A stretch of 64,000 nt of DNA from Cryptosporangium phraense (GCF_006912135.1 NZ_VIRS01000025.1:38757-102756), one strand, 5' to 3'; numbered from the stretch's first letter, positions 16,277 through 29,208 are shown. Made by a program: numbers and translations. The notes: generated from the letters alone by a model not told the origin.

Positions 16277-16942
16277 CTACCAGCCGCGCTCGCGCCACTC
16301 CGGGAGGTGCGGGCGCTCGGTGCCGAGCGTGGTGTCATCGCCGTGACCTGGGTAGACCCAGGTCTCGTCGGGGAGCCGGGCGAAGATCTTGCGCTCGAGG
16401 TGGCCCATCAGCGACCGGAAGTCCTCGGGGTTCGTGGTCTTGCCGGGCCCGCCGGGGAAGAGCGAGTCGCCGGTGAACAGGTGCGGGCGGCCGCCCGGCT
16501 CCCGGTACACGAGCGCGATCGCGCCGGGCGTGTGCCCGACCAGGTGGACGACGTCGAGCGTGACGTCACCGACCGTGATCGTGTCGCCGTCGTTCACCAG
16601 GTCGGTCGCGGCCACCGGGAGCGCGTCGGCGTCGGCCGGGTGGGCGATCAGCCGGGCGTTCGTCTCCTTGGCCACCTCGGCCAGCGCCTGCCAGTGGTCG
16701 GCGTGCCGGTGCGTCGTCACGATCGTCGTCAGGTCGGCGTCGCCGAGCAGGCGGAGCAGCGTGCCGGCGTCGTTCGCCGCGTCGATCAGCAAGGTTTCGC
16801 CGGTGGAATTACTGCGTAGGAAATAGGCGTTGTTGTCCATCGGGCCGACGGACACCTTCGTGATCGTGAGCGGGCCCGCCTCGCGGGTAGCCGCTGCTCC
16901 CTGGGGATCGACGTGCCCGGTGTAGCCGCTCTGGGAAGTCAT
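16277..16942 (-). CDS. Metallo-beta-lactamase-fold hydrolase (glyoxalase II-like)
   Basis: A 221-residue MBL-fold protein with the zinc motif THRHADH (near residue 77), a later zinc His in [10 protein letters not shown], Asp in [12 protein letters not shown] and the last His in [11 protein letters not shown]. These match the glyoxalase II/persulfide dioxygenase-like branch; the substrate is unknown. It is divergent from uvrA, a common arrangement in actinobacteria. ATG at 16942. No signal peptide. Confidence 0.88.
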   Translation of the reverse strand: MTSQSGYTGHVDPQGAAATREAGPLTITKVSVGPMDNNAYFLRSNSTGETLLIDAANDAGTLLRLLGDADLTTIVTTHRHADHWQALAEVAKETNARLIAHPADADALPVAATDLVNDGDTITVGDVTLDVVHLVGHTPGAIALVYREPGGRPHLFTGDSLFPGGPGKTTNPEDFRSLMGHLERKIFARLPDETWVYPGHGDDTTLGTERPHLPEWRERGW

Positions 16943-17052
16943 GGTGGCATCGTACGTTCGAACACCCGGTCGAGTCCGGGCAGAAACTGTCGGACCCCGC
17001 AGCTAGATTTGGATTGCCTGGCATCTCCGTCGACGACTGGAAGAGAAACACC

Positions 17053-19998
17053 GTGGCCGACCGGCTCCTCGTGCGTGGAGCACGCGAGCACAACCTGCGG
17101 AATATCGACCTCGACCTTCCCCGGGACGCATTGATCGTCTTCACCGGCCTGTCCGGTTCGGGCAAGTCGAGCCTCGCGTTCGACACGATCTTCGCCGAGG
17201 GCCAGCGTCGCTACGTAGAGTCACTGTCGGCTTACGCCCGGCAGTTCCTCGGGCAGATGGACAAGCCCGACGTTGACTTCATCGAGGGGCTCTCCCCGGC
17301 GGTGTCGATCGACCAGAAGTCCACCAACCGGAACCCGCGGTCCACCGTCGGGACGATCACCGAGGTCTACGACTACCTGCGCCTGCTGTTCGCGCGCGCG
17401 GGCGTGCCGCACTGCCCGGTCTGCGACGAGCAGATCAGCAGGCAGACGCCGCAGCAGATCGTCGACCGGGTGCTGGCGATGCCCGACGGGGCCCGGTTCC
17501 AGGTCCTGGCCCCGGTCATCCGTGGCCGCAAGGGCGAGTACCTCGACCTGTTCGCCGAGCTCCAGGCGAAGGGTTACGCCCGGGTGCGGGTCGACGGCGT
17601 GGTGCAGCCGCTGACCGAGTTCACCGAGGGCAACACCAAGCTGAAGAAGCAGGAGAAGCACACGATCGAGGTCGTGGTCGACCGGCTCGCGGTGAAAGAG
17701 AGCGCGCAGCGGCGGCTGACCGACTCGGTGGAGACCGCGCTCGGCCTGGCCGGCGGCATCGTCGTGCTCGACTTCGTCGACCTGCCGGAAGACGACCCGG
17801 GCCGGGAGCGGAAGTTCTCGGAGAACTTCGCCTGCCCGAACGACCACCCGCTGGCGATCGAAGACCTCGAGCCGCGGACGTTCTCGTTCAACGCCCCCTA
17901 CGGCGCCTGCCCCGAGTGCAGCGGCATCGGCACCCGCAAAGAGGTCGACCCGGAGCTGATCATCCCCGACCCGGAGCGGACGCTCGGCGAGGGCGCGATC
18001 CAGCCGTGGTCGACGGGGCACAACCTGGAGTACTTCCTCCGGCTGCTGTCCGGGCTGGGCGACGCGCTCGGCTTCGACCTGGACACGCCGTGGGAGAAGC
18101 TCACCACCAAGCAGAAGAAAGCGATCCTGCACGGGCACGACACCCAGGTGCACGTCCAGTACACGAACCGGTACGGGCGCAAGCGGTCGTACTACGCGAG
18201 CTTCGAGGGCGTCATGCCGTTCCTCGAGCGGCGCCACCAGGAGACCGAGTCCGAGTGGAGCAAGGAGAAGTACGAGGGCTACATGCGGGACGTGCCGTGC
18301 CCGGTCTGCCGCGGCACCCGTCTCAAGCCCGAGGTGCTGGCCGTCCGGCTCTCCGGCAAGAACATCGCCCAGGTCTCGTCACTGGCGATCGACGAGTGCG
18401 CGGCGTTCCTGGCCGACCTGAAGCTCGACGACCGGCAGCGGATGATCGCCGGTCAGGTCCTCAAGGAGATCAACGAGCGGCTGCGCTTCCTGCTCGACGT
18501 GGGGCTCGACTACCTCTCGCTCGATCGGCCGGCCGGCACGCTGTCCGGCGGTGAGGCGCAGCGCATCCGGCTGGCCACCCAGATCGGGTCCGGGCTGGTG
18601 GGCGTCCTGTACGTGCTCGACGAGCCGTCGATCGGCCTGCACCAGCGCGACAACCGCCGGCTGATCGAGACGCTGGTCCGGCTGCGCGAGCTCGGCAACA
18701 CGCTGATCGTCGTCGAGCACGACGAAGACACGATCGCGGCCGCCGACTGGGTGGTCGACATCGGCCCCGGGGCCGGCGAGCACGGCGGCAAGGTCGTCGT
18801 GTCCGGAACGGTCTCCGATCTCCTGACCAGCAAGGAGTCGCTGACCGGGGCCTACCTGTCGGGGCGGCAGAGCATCCCGGTGCCGGCCATCCGCCGCCCG
18901 GTCGACGCCAAGCGGAAGCTGGTCGTGAAGGGCGCGCGCGAGCACAACCTGCGCGGGCTCGACGTGGCGTTCCCGCTGGGCACGCTGACCGCGGTCACCG
19001 GCGTCTCCGGCTCCGGCAAGTCCTCGCTGGTCAACGACATCCTCTACACGGTGCTGGCGAACACCCTCAACGGCGCCCGGATGGTGCCGGGGCGGCACCA
19101 GCGCGTCACCGGGCTCGACCAGGTAGACAAGGTCGTCGGCGTCGACCAGTCGCCGATCGGCCGCACCCCGCGCTCGAACCCGGCGACGTACACCGGCGTG
19201 TTCGACCGGATCCGCAAGTTGTTCGCCGAGACCACCGAGGCCAAGGTGCGCGGCTACGGCCCGGGCCGGTTCTCGTTCAACGTCAAGGGCGGGCGCTGCG
19301 AGGCGTGCACCGGTGACGGCACGATCAAGATCGAGATGAACTTCCTGCCCGACGTCTACGTCCCGTGCGAGGTCTGCAAGGGCGCCCGCTACAACCGCGA
19401 GACGCTCGACGTCCACTACAAGGGCAAGTCGATCGCCGAGGTCCTGGAGATGCCGATCGAGGAGGCGGCCGAGTTCTTCGCGCCGATCACCGCGATCCGC
19501 CGCTACCTCTCGACGCTGGTCGACGTCGGACTCGGCTACGTCCGCCTGGGCCAGCCGGCGCCGACCCTCTCCGGCGGCGAGGCGCAGCGGGTCAAGCTGG
19601 CGACCGAGCTGCAGAAGCGCTCGACCGGCCGCACGGTCTACGTCCTCGACGAGCCCACCACGGGCCTGCACTTCGAAGACATCCGGAAGCTGCTGGGCGT
19701 GCTCGAGAAGCTGGTCGACCAGGGCAACACGGTGATCGTCATCGAGCACAACCTCGACGTGATCAAGACCGCCGACTGGATCATCGACATGGGTCCGGAG
19801 GGCGGCAACAAGGGCGGTCAGGTGGTGGCCGAGGGCACGCCGGAGGAGGTCGTGACCGTGGAGGCGAGCCACACGGGGCGCTTCTTGGAGCCGTTGTTGC
19901 GGGGCGAGGGGGCTGGGCAGGCTGCGCTGAGGGCCGCGGGTGCGCGGCGGCCGGCGCAGCGGGCCCCGAAGGCCCGGAAGCCGGCGCCGGTCGGCTGA
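17053..19998 (+). CDS. uvrA: Excinuclease ABC subunit A
   Basis: A 981-residue DNA-damage sensor of nucleotide excision repair. It has two ABC ATPase modules: Walker [11 protein letters not shown] near residue 34 and [10 protein letters not shown] near residue 650, with signature motifs [18 protein letters not shown] and [15 protein letters not shown], each followed by VLDEP. Zinc-binding pairs CPECSG/CPVCRG and CEACTG/CEVCKG are present. The GTG at 17053 gives [17 protein letters not shown], the usual N-terminus, and has GGAAGAG about 9 nt upstream; a TTG 13 codons earlier is in frame but less likely. The C-terminal tail is Ala/Arg/Pro-rich. Confidence 0.98.
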   Translation: MADRLLVRGAREHNLRNIDLDLPRDALIVFTGLSGSGKSSLAFDTIFAEGQRRYVESLSAYARQFLGQMDKPDVDFIEGLSPAVSIDQKSTNRNPRSTVGTITEVYDYLRLLFARAGVPHCPVCDEQISRQTPQQIVDRVLAMPDGARFQVLAPVIRGRKGEYLDLFAELQAKGYARVRVDGVVQPLTEFTEGNTKLKKQEKHTIEVVVDRLAVKESAQRRLTDSVETALGLAGGIVVLDFVDLPEDDPGRERKFSENFACPNDHPLAIEDLEPRTFSFNAPYGACPECSGIGTRKEVDPELIIPDPERTLGEGAIQPWSTGHNLEYFLRLLSGLGDALGFDLDTPWEKLTTKQKKAILHGHDTQVHVQYTNRYGRKRSYYASFEGVMPFLERRHQETESEWSKEKYEGYMRDVPCPVCRGTRLKPEVLAVRLSGKNIAQVSSLAIDECAAFLADLKLDDRQRMIAGQVLKEINERLRFLLDVGLDYLSLDRPAGTLSGGEAQRIRLATQIGSGLVGVLYVLDEPSIGLHQRDNRRLIETLVRLRELGNTLIVVEHDEDTIAAADWVVDIGPGAGEHGGKVVVSGTVSDLLTSKESLTGAYLSGRQSIPVPAIRRPVDAKRKLVVKGAREHNLRGLDVAFPLGTLTAVTGVSGSGKSSLVNDILYTVLANTLNGARMVPGRHQRVTGLDQVDKVVGVDQSPIGRTPRSNPATYTGVFDRIRKLFAETTEAKVRGYGPGRFSFNVKGGRCEACTGDGTIKIEMNFLPDVYVPCEVCKGARYNRETLDVHYKGKSIAEVLEMPIEEAAEFFAPITAIRRYLSTLVDVGLGYVRLGQPAPTLSGGEAQRVKLATELQKRSTGRTVYVLDEPTTGLHFEDIRKLLGVLEKLVDQGNTVIVIEHNLDVIKTADWIIDMGPEGGNKGGQVVAEGTPEEVVTVEASHTGRFLEPLLRGEGAGQAALRAAGARRPAQRAPKARKPAPVG

Positions 19999-20909
19999 GG
20001 CTAGGCGGTCCGGGCGGCCGGCGGGGTCCCCCGGGCGGGCCGGGGGCGGAGCCGGGCCAGCGGCGCGGCCGGGCCGGCGGCTCTGGCAGAGGCCCGGTCT
20101 GGTCCGGCCCGGTCCCGTCCGGCCTTTCGCCTGGGGCGGCCGCCTGCCGGGGCGGCCGCCGGCCCGGCCCCGCCGCCGGCCCGGCTCCACCCCCGGCCCG
20201 GCTCCACAGCCGGCCCGGCCCCACCGCTGGCCCGGTCGGCCCGGCTCCGGCCCTGGCCTCGTCGGCTCATCACCGGCCTCGGCTCGGCTTCCAGCCTCCG
20301 GCTTCGGTTCTGCCTCTGGCTCCGCCTCTGCCTCCGGCCCAGCCTCGGCGCCGCTACGGCTCCGGCCCGGCTCCGGCTGCGGCCTCCGGCGCCGGCCCAA
20401 CCCTCTCGGTGGGCTCGCACCTTGGGCCCGACCCAGCCGCTGAGCCACTGGCTACGCTGCGACCTGTCCGCCCGTAGGCACCGACTTGCGAGTCGACCTC
20501 GATCGGGTAGCTGACTGTGCCGGTCGGGTCGCATACATCTGACCAGCAGGATTCGGTCAGGTCGCGCAAGTCGTCCGAGTACCGCAGAGGGCAGGCGCAA
20601 GACCGCGCCGGGCACGCGCCAGAAGTTGCTACCGGGGCGGTCCGATTTCCGCGCGTCTGCACGTCCCTGCGCGCAGTTTGGCGGCTTTCTGGCCTTCACA
20701 GGCCCTGGATGACCCCGACTTCTCGGCAAACCGCGGGAAGACCTGGGGCATGCAGCGGGAATCCGACGATGATCCGCGCTCTCGACTCCGTGCCAACTGC
20801 GCCCGACCCCACCGCACTCCGCCTCTCGCGCTGGGCTTCCTTGGGCCGCCGTCGCGGCGTGGAGGCTCGTCGTCGATCTGTGGCGGCTGTGGGCGCTCCT
20901 TCACGCAAC
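19999..20909. other. About 0.9 kb with no convincing gene; low-complexity GC-rich DNA
   Basis: From about 20001 to 20480 the sequence is built from short degenerate repeats (CCGGCCCGGCTCC-like units, then CCTCTGGCTCCG-like pyrimidine-rich units). This opens long frames on both strands with Pro/Gly/Ala/Arg-only products and no recognisable domain. From about 20480 to 20909 composition is less biased, and a minus-strand frame (about 20380-20690) shows a short normal-looking stretch, but no start, ribosome site or family could be supported. Best read as spacer or a decayed gene. Confidence 0.5.
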
Positions 20910-20936
20910 TGGCCGCCCCGCTCGGCGGGGCGGCCA
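20910..20936 (-). terminator. Hairpin downstream of gpgS
   Basis: TGGCCGCCCCGC and its exact reverse complement form a 12-bp stem with a 3-nt loop, 15 nt after the gpgS stop. No long T-run follows. Probable terminator for the minus-strand gene. Confidence 0.7.
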
Positions 20937-20951
20937 ATTGTGTCGGGCAGG

Positions 20952-21902
20952 TCAGGCCGGCGCGGACGACGTGCGTCGGGCCTGGTACGACGGGAGAGTG
21001 ATCATCGGCGGTCGCTCCTCCCACGGAATGTCCCAGGTCACCGGCACAACTTCACCCTCGACCCGGCTGAACTGGACCAGATCGTGCCCCTCCGGCCGGC
21101 TCGGGCCGATCCGGGCGGTCAACGTCTGGATGATCGTGGCCGCCATCCGCCCCAATGCGGCGGTGTCCTGGTGGCCGTGCCCGCGTTCACCCAGGTCGAC
21201 CTGGGCCACGGCGTCGATGCCGTGCGCGAGCACCGTGTCGATGAGCAAGCCGGTCTCGACCCCGTACCCCGGGGCGAACGGCAGGCGTTCGAGCAGGGAG
21301 CGCCTCGCGGCGTACTCCCCGGCCAACGGCTGGACGACACCGGCCAACTCGGGCAGGAACGCGTTGAGCAGCGGCCGGGCGGTGAGTTCGGTCACCCGAC
21401 CACCGCCGACCGGGGAGACTCCGGCCAGCGGCCGGTCGTAGAAGGCTTTCACGAGTTGCACGGTCGGATCGCTGAGGATCGGCCCGAGCAGCCCGGTGAC
21501 GTAGTGCGGACGGAAGTCGGTCAGGTCCGCGTCGACGTAGACGACGATGTCCGCGGTCGTCGCGTGGAGCGAGCGCCAGAGCACTTCGCCCTTGCCGGGG
21601 CGGCTGGGCAGGTCGGGCACGATCTCGTCCCGATGCGCCACGCGGGCTCCTGCGGCGGCCGCTCGTTCAGCGGTTCGATCGGTCGAGCCCGAGTCGACGA
21701 CAACGATGTCGTCGATCAGGCCTGAGGTACTAGCCAGACTCACGATGCGTTCGACGATCGTGCCGACTGTCTCCTCTTCGTTGAGCGCCGGCAGCACCAC
21801 GGCGACGCTCGTCGAGCCCTTGCGGTCGGCAAGGGCCTCGACGGGCCAATCACCAGCGGTGGAGGTCCGGCGGGAGAACCAAGCACGGGTGTCGGCTCTC
21901 AT
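20952..21902 (-). CDS. gpgS: Glucosyl-3-phosphoglycerate synthase
   Basis: A 316-residue GT81-family glycosyltransferase. It makes glucosyl-3-phosphoglycerate from NDP-glucose and 3-phosphoglycerate, the first step toward glucosylglycerate and methylglucose lipopolysaccharides. Seen: VVLPALNEEETVGTIVERI, VVDSGSTDRTAERAAA, the metal-site YVDADLTDF, the acceptor region GGGRVTELTARPLLN and PLAGEYAARR. The ATG at 21902 has GGAAGGGG upstream and gives MRADTRAWFSRRT, the usual N-terminus; the frame stays open further upstream without support. It is divergent from the exoribonuclease gene. A hairpin follows its stop. Confidence 0.93.
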   Translation of the reverse strand: MRADTRAWFSRRTSTAGDWPVEALADRKGSTSVAVVLPALNEEETVGTIVERIVSLASTSGLIDDIVVVDSGSTDRTAERAAAAGARVAHRDEIVPDLPSRPGKGEVLWRSLHATTADIVVYVDADLTDFRPHYVTGLLGPILSDPTVQLVKAFYDRPLAGVSPVGGGRVTELTARPLLNAFLPELAGVVQPLAGEYAARRSLLERLPFAPGYGVETGLLIDTVLAHGIDAVAQVDLGERGHGHQDTAALGRMAATIIQTLTARIGPSRPEGHDLVQFSRVEGEVVPVTWDIPWEERPPMITLPSYQARRTSSAPA

Positions 21903-22237
21903 CGGCGACCCCTTCCGGTCAGGACCGAGCCAGGTCGTGGATGGCCAGCTCAGTGTGACGGGTGAGAACAACCACGCTGTCGGACAATGGTTTCTTGTGC
22001 GTTTCGTCCTTTGGTCACTCAAGTGACCTGCGGTGACCGGTTTGGATGGGGCAGAGCGTCCAGCCCCCGGATCGGCAGACTGGCTCTACCCATTCCAGTG
22101 TGCGTCAACCTGTGTCGATCAAGCATCGTTTAACCGAGCGAGCCATTGCATATCGGATTTTCTCGACACAGCGTGTCCTCAGCCGAGACGCTCGGTGCCG
22201 ATGTGCCACGTCTGCGCGCACACGGCAGAATGGAGTG
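21903..22237. other. Divergent promoter region between gpgS and the exoribonuclease gene
   Basis: 335 nt without a supported gene and with lower GC than its surroundings. It holds a 16-bp palindrome (22013-22028) listed separately. No riboswitch or RNA gene was recognised. Confidence 0.5.
22013..22028. promoter_or_regulatory. 16-bp palindrome, candidate operator
   Basis: GGTCACT-CA-AGTGACC is a perfect inverted repeat with 7-bp arms, midway between the divergent gpgS and exoribonuclease genes. A further partial copy (GGTGACC) lies at about 22032-22038. The geometry suits a dimeric repressor; the factor is unknown. Confidence 0.45.
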
Positions 22238-22774
22238 ATGGCTCCGCTCCGCCGAATCTTCTACGACACCGAGTTCATCGAGGATGGGCACACCATCGAC
22301 CTGGTCTCGATCGGAGCGGTCGACGAAGACGGGAACGAGTTTTACGCCGTTTCCACCGAATTCGACGACACCAAAGCGATCCCCTGGGTGCGTAAGAACG
22401 TCCTCGACAAGTTGCCCGGCCCGGCCGATCGGGCCTGGATGTCGAGAGAGCGAATTCGCAAGGAACTCCTGGAGTTCCTCACGGCCGGGGTCACCAGCCG
22501 CGGGTCGATCGAACTCTGGGCCTGGTACGCCGCTTACGACCACGTGGCGATCTGCCAGCTGTGGGGGCCGATGCCGGCGCTGCCCCGACCGATTCCGCGG
22601 TTCAGCAAGGACCTGCGCCAGCGTTGGGACGATCTGGGCAAGCCGGACCTGCCCCCGGCCGGCGCCGATCAGCACGACGCGCTGGCCGACGCGCGCCACA
22701 ACCTGGCCCGCTGGCAGGCGATGGAGAAGAGCCGACGTGCCAGCACAGAAGGTGTCAGCGCCGGGACGAGATGA
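22238..22774 (+). CDS. 3'-5' exoribonuclease (Rv2179c family)
   Basis: A 178-residue DEDD-type nuclease. The N-terminal RRIFYDTEFIEDG supplies the first D-x-E pair, AWYAAYDHVAICQLWG a mid Asp, and HDALADARHNLARW the last catalytic His/Asp. Rv2179c of M. tuberculosis is a structurally studied 3'-5' exoribonuclease of this type and lies next to aroG there; here aroG is two genes away. ATG at 22238, with GGAG close upstream. Cytoplasmic RNA processing is the likely role. Confidence 0.9.
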   Translation: MAPLRRIFYDTEFIEDGHTIDLVSIGAVDEDGNEFYAVSTEFDDTKAIPWVRKNVLDKLPGPADRAWMSRERIRKELLEFLTAGVTSRGSIELWAWYAAYDHVAICQLWGPMPALPRPIPRFSKDLRQRWDDLGKPDLPPAGADQHDALADARHNLARWQAMEKSRRASTEGVSAGTR

Positions 22775-22837
22775 GCATTACCGTGTGCGCTGAGGCGGCT
22801 ACTGCGTCCGCTCTTGCGCCCACGAAAGGACCGCACC

Positions 22838-23863
22838 ATGCACATCGGCGTGCTTACCGGCGGTGGTGACTGCCCGGGTCTCAACGCCGTCATCCGCGCG
22901 ATCGTCCGCAAGGGCGTGAGCGTCTACGGACACGAGTTCTCCGGTTTCCGGGACGGCTGGCGGGGACCGGTCGAGGGCGACGCGCGCCCTCTCGGCATAG
23001 CTCAGGTCCGCGGCATCCTGCCCCGTGGCGGGACGATCCTCGGCTCCTCGCGGACCAACCCTTACAAGGTGGAAAACGGGGTCGACCGGATCCGGGAGAA
23101 CCTCGAGAAGCTCGGCGTCGAGGCGCTGATCGCGATCGGCGGCGAAGACACGCTGGGCGTCGCCAAGAAGCTCACCGACGAGGGGATCCCGGTCATCGGG
23201 GTGCCGAAGACGATCGACAACGACCTCGGGGCGACCGACTACACGTTCGGCTTCGACACCGCGGTGACCGTGGCCGTCGAGGCGATCGACCGGCTGCACA
23301 CGACCGCCGAGTCGCACCACCGGGCGCTGGTCGTCGAGGTGATGGGGCGGCACGCGGGCTGGATCGCGCTGCACTCCGGGCTGGCCGGCGGGGCCAACGT
23401 CATCCTGGTGCCCGAGATGCCGTTCGACCTGGACGACGTCATCAAGCACGTCGAGAGCCGGTTCGCCACGCAGTACGCGCCGATCCTGGTGGTGGCCGAG
23501 GGCGCCACTCCGAAGGAGGGCGCCGAGGTGCTCAAGAGCGGCGACCTCGACGCGTTCGGGCACGTCCGGCTCGGGGGTATCGGGCAGTGGCTGGCCGAGC
23601 GGATCGAGGAGCGCACCGGCAAGGAGTCGCGGGCGGTCGTGCTCGGGCACGTGCAGCGCGGTGGCTCGCCGACGCCGTTCGACCGCGTGCTGGCCACCCG
23701 GTTCGGCCTGCACGCGATCGACGCCGCGCACGAGCGGGACTGGGGGCGGATGGTGGCCCTCCAGGGCACGGACATCGTCCGCGTCCCGATCGAGGAAGCC
23801 ACCCGCGAACTCAAGACCGTCCCGCTCTCCCGCTACGCGGAAGCCGAGGTGTTCTTCGGCTGA
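22838..23863 (+). CDS. pfp: 6-phosphofructokinase, predicted pyrophosphate-dependent
   Basis: A 341-residue phosphofructokinase closely resembling the Amycolatopsis methanolica PPi-dependent enzyme. It has GVLTGGGDCPGLNAVIR at the N-terminus, the substrate loop PKTIDNDLGATDYTFGFDTA, MGRHAGWIAL and LGHVQRGGSPTPFDRV. The phosphodonor-selecting position reads GGED (Asp where ATP enzymes have Gly) with Lys in VPKTIDND. In this family that combination predicts PPi instead of ATP. ATG at 22838 with GAAAGGA 7 nt upstream. It would give glycolysis a reversible, ATP-sparing step. Confidence 0.92.
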   Translation: MHIGVLTGGGDCPGLNAVIRAIVRKGVSVYGHEFSGFRDGWRGPVEGDARPLGIAQVRGILPRGGTILGSSRTNPYKVENGVDRIRENLEKLGVEALIAIGGEDTLGVAKKLTDEGIPVIGVPKTIDNDLGATDYTFGFDTAVTVAVEAIDRLHTTAESHHRALVVEVMGRHAGWIALHSGLAGGANVILVPEMPFDLDDVIKHVESRFATQYAPILVVAEGATPKEGAEVLKSGDLDAFGHVRLGGIGQWLAERIEERTGKESRAVVLGHVQRGGSPTPFDRVLATRFGLHAIDAAHERDWGRMVALQGTDIVRVPIEEATRELKTVPLSRYAEAEVFFG

Positions 23864-23865
23864 GG

Positions 23866-26790
<2,925 letters not shown>

Positions 26791-26844
26791 CGCACCCGCC
26801 GAACGGACCCTTACTTATCCGGGGACGCGAGGCCACGATGTGTC

Positions 26845-28137
26845 ATGCTCGCATTACGTCAGGTCGCCACCGAGCCACGCCTGTTCGCGGTCTCGGTCGG
26901 CGGCTCCGCGCTCGTCGTCCTGATCGTCGGCTGGATCGCCGGGTTCGCCGTCGCGCTGGTGCTCCTGGCCGGTCTCCTGGTGATCGCCCTGCTCACCGTC
27001 GTCCGAATGATCGTGCAGTCGGAAGGGACGGCGGCGGAGCGGATCGGCGCGGTCGGCGACGGACAGGCGCGGACCGGCGCGGACCTGCAGGAGCTCGCCC
27101 GGCGGGTGCGGGCGGTCGAGAGCGCGCAGCGCGAGGTGACCGACCTCCGGGACCACGTCGACCGGCTCGAGACGGTCGTGTCCGTGCTCACCCGGTGGCC
27201 GCGGGACCTGGTCGACGCGCCGGTCACGACGAGCGCGTTCTACCGCCCGGCCGGCGGCGACGACTCCGGTCCACCGACCTCGACGCGGGACGAGCTCGAC
27301 CGCTACGAGCGACGCCGGGCCGCCCAGGAGCGCGGACGCAAGCGTGTGGCGCGGTGGCGCACCCAGCTCAAGTCCAGCCCGGATCGCCTGGTCGTGTACG
27401 TGGACGTGTTCTGGCTGCCGGGCGCCGCGACCGCCGACGGGCTGCCGATGCTCCTGCTCCGGCGGGCCGTGATGGAGGCGCCGGCCTGGCCACCGGCCGG
27501 GGGAGCGACCGGGCGTTCGCTGTCCGGGCAGTACGTGGCCGCGATCGAGAAGCGGTTCGCCGAGGCGCACTCCTGGCGGGACATCACGTTCTGGAGCGCC
27601 CCGGCCGGCGAGGACCTCAGTCGGCTGGTGGCTCGCCTGCTCGCCGACCGCGACCGCTGGCAGGACCTCGCCGACGGCCTCCCGGCCGCGGTCCGGGACG
27701 GCGACGCCGCCCGGCTCAGCCGGGCCTCACTCGAGGAGATCGAGGCGCTGGCCGCCGAGCCGGGAAAGGCCGGCACCGAGCCGGTGCGCATCGTCCGCTA
27801 CACCGCGCTGATCGAGGGCGTCCGGGCCGGGGAACCGGCGATGCGCCACGCCTACCTGGTGTGGACCGCGGCCGACCCGGTGGCGTCGGTGGTCGCGGAC
27901 GCGTTCGACCGCGTCCTGGAGGGGATGTCGGGGGAGACCGGCGGGGCGCCGGACCTCGGTCCGGGCGCGGCGACCGCGGACCTCGTCCGGTGGCACGGCG
28001 TCGACGGCCTCCGGGTCGACGCCCGCGCGACGCTGGAGCGCCGCCGGGCGCGCCTGGCCGAGAAGGAGGCAGCCGCCGTGGCCGAGCGGAAGGCCGCGGC
28101 CCGGCACCGGCACGCGGCTCAGTACCGCGCGCGCTGA
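26845..28137 (+). CDS. Membrane-anchored coiled-coil protein, unknown function
   Basis: A 430-residue protein not assigned to a family. Residues about 12-55 hold two adjacent membrane segments (LFAVSVGGSALVVLIVGWI; AVALVLLAGLLVIALLTVV). They are followed by a coiled coil (RVRAVESAQREVTDLRDHVDRLE), a proline-rich linker, a basic segment (RRRAAQERGRKRVARWRTQL), and a globular region starting SSPDRLVVYVDVFWLPG. The C-terminus is a charged Ala/Arg/Glu helix. ATG at 26845. Its 3' end overlaps the convergent SGNH hydrolase gene by 19 nt. Likely cytoplasmic-facing. Confidence 0.75.
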   Translation: MLALRQVATEPRLFAVSVGGSALVVLIVGWIAGFAVALVLLAGLLVIALLTVVRMIVQSEGTAAERIGAVGDGQARTGADLQELARRVRAVESAQREVTDLRDHVDRLETVVSVLTRWPRDLVDAPVTTSAFYRPAGGDDSGPPTSTRDELDRYERRRAAQERGRKRVARWRTQLKSSPDRLVVYVDVFWLPGAATADGLPMLLLRRAVMEAPAWPPAGGATGRSLSGQYVAAIEKRFAEAHSWRDITFWSAPAGEDLSRLVARLLADRDRWQDLADGLPAAVRDGDAARLSRASLEEIEALAAEPGKAGTEPVRIVRYTALIEGVRAGEPAMRHAYLVWTAADPVASVVADAFDRVLEGMSGETGGAPDLGPGAATADLVRWHGVDGLRVDARATLERRRARLAEKEAAAVAERKAAARHRHAAQYRAR

Positions 28138-29156
28138 GCGGTACCGACCGGGGCGAGGTTGCCGTCGGGCTGACGCGCGCACTTGGCCGACCGGTCGCCA
28201 CGGGCCAGGAACGTGCTCAGGCAGCGGGCGAACTCGGCGTGGCCGCGGGCGTTCGGGTGCGCGGACTGCTGCAGCAGGTTCATGCCGAGCCCGTGCCTGA
28301 TCCCGGCCAGATCGACGCTGAGCCCGCGGGACCACTCCTGGAACCGGCTGATGCCCTCCGCGCAGGCCTCACGCCCGCGCAGGGCCGGGGCCAGGTCGAG
28401 GAACCGCGCTCCGGTGTTCGCGGCGATCCGGGCGTAGGTGGCCGTGAACTGCCCGGCCACCCAGTTCTTGGCCCAGTTCCCGTCGTCGTCGCGGACCGGG
28501 CAGCCGAACGCGCCCCGGCTCGCTGTGCCGTAGCGCAGGTCGCCGGTCACCGGCGACGCGTACGACTGGAGCACGAGCGTGTAGTCGTCCCGGCCGTATC
28601 CGGCCTCGCGCATCACCCGCTGCACGTCCCGGACGTCCTGGGTGATCCGCGGGGCGGCGGCCCGCAACCGCTGGCGGATCCGGGGCGTCCAGGCGTTCTG
28701 GCAGCGCGGAGCGAGCTTCAGGTAGGCCAGGACGCAGTCGTAGGCGAGGTTGGCGTACCCGATGTCGTTGACGCCGACCGTCAGCACGATCAGCCGGACG
28801 TCGTACCGGCGGGCGACCGTGCGCAGCGCCTCGGCCTGCGGCGCCTCCCCGTACCGGCGCTGCCCGCCCAGGCGGACGTCGTTCGTCGTGGCCCCGGCGC
28901 AGGCCAGGTTCACCCGGGCCGGGTTGCCGACGCCGGGCAGCGACGTCCGCTGGATCGCGGCGTACCGGGAGCGGTGGCAGAAGTTGCCCCGCCGGTTCGT
29001 GGCCGGGTCGTAGCGGCCGGCGCCCTCGCCCGAGACGAAACTGTCGCCCATCCCGACCACCGCCGGTCGCCGCGCCGCGGCGTCCCCGGGGTCGGCGAGC
29101 AGCACCGTGCTCAGGAGCACCAGAACAACGACGCTGCACCGACGCCAGACCGTCAT
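28119..29156 (-). CDS. Secreted SGNH/GDSL-type hydrolase
   Basis: A 345-residue esterase or lipase-like protein. It has an N-terminal signal peptide (basic MTVWRR, hydrophobic VVVLVLLSTVLLA, cleavage near GDAAA). The nucleophile block is VVGMGDSFVSGEGAG, and oxyanion and other blocks are CAGATTND and TVGVNDIGYA. The late catalytic His is in SAHPNARGHAEF. Multiple cysteines suggest disulfides outside the membrane. Substrate unknown; cell-envelope ester cleavage is plausible. It overlaps the convergent membrane protein gene tail to tail. Confidence 0.88.
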   Translation of the reverse strand: MTVWRRCSVVVLVLLSTVLLADPGDAAARRPAVVGMGDSFVSGEGAGRYDPATNRRGNFCHRSRYAAIQRTSLPGVGNPARVNLACAGATTNDVRLGGQRRYGEAPQAEALRTVARRYDVRLIVLTVGVNDIGYANLAYDCVLAYLKLAPRCQNAWTPRIRQRLRAAAPRITQDVRDVQRVMREAGYGRDDYTLVLQSYASPVTGDLRYGTASRGAFGCPVRDDDGNWAKNWVAGQFTATYARIAANTGARFLDLAPALRGREACAEGISRFQEWSRGLSVDLAGIRHGLGMNLLQQSAHPNARGHAEFARCLSTFLARGDRSAKCARQPDGNLAPVGTAQRARY

Positions 29157-29208
29157 GGGAAAAGCATCGCACAGTAATCGGCTCAGAACGATGAGTCACG
29201 AAATGACG

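Noticed and set aside
16956..16963. GTTCGAAC upstream of uvrA as a LexA (SOS) box
   Set aside because: The actinobacterial box is CGAAC-N4-GTTCG; here the half-sites are in inverted order with no spacer, so it does not fit.
18379..20448. 689-residue minus-strand frame across the uvrA 3' half and the low-complexity block
   Set aside because: It is antisense to uvrA over most of its length and has no domain; the rest is repeat-derived Pro/Ala/Glu/Arg sequence.
20354..20662. Minus-strand frame with a normal-looking stretch (DDLRDLTESCWSDVCDPTG)
   Set aside because: Codon use is less shadow-like, but no family, ribosome site or boundary supports it, and it runs into low-complexity sequence. It may be a gene remnant; not strong enough to list.
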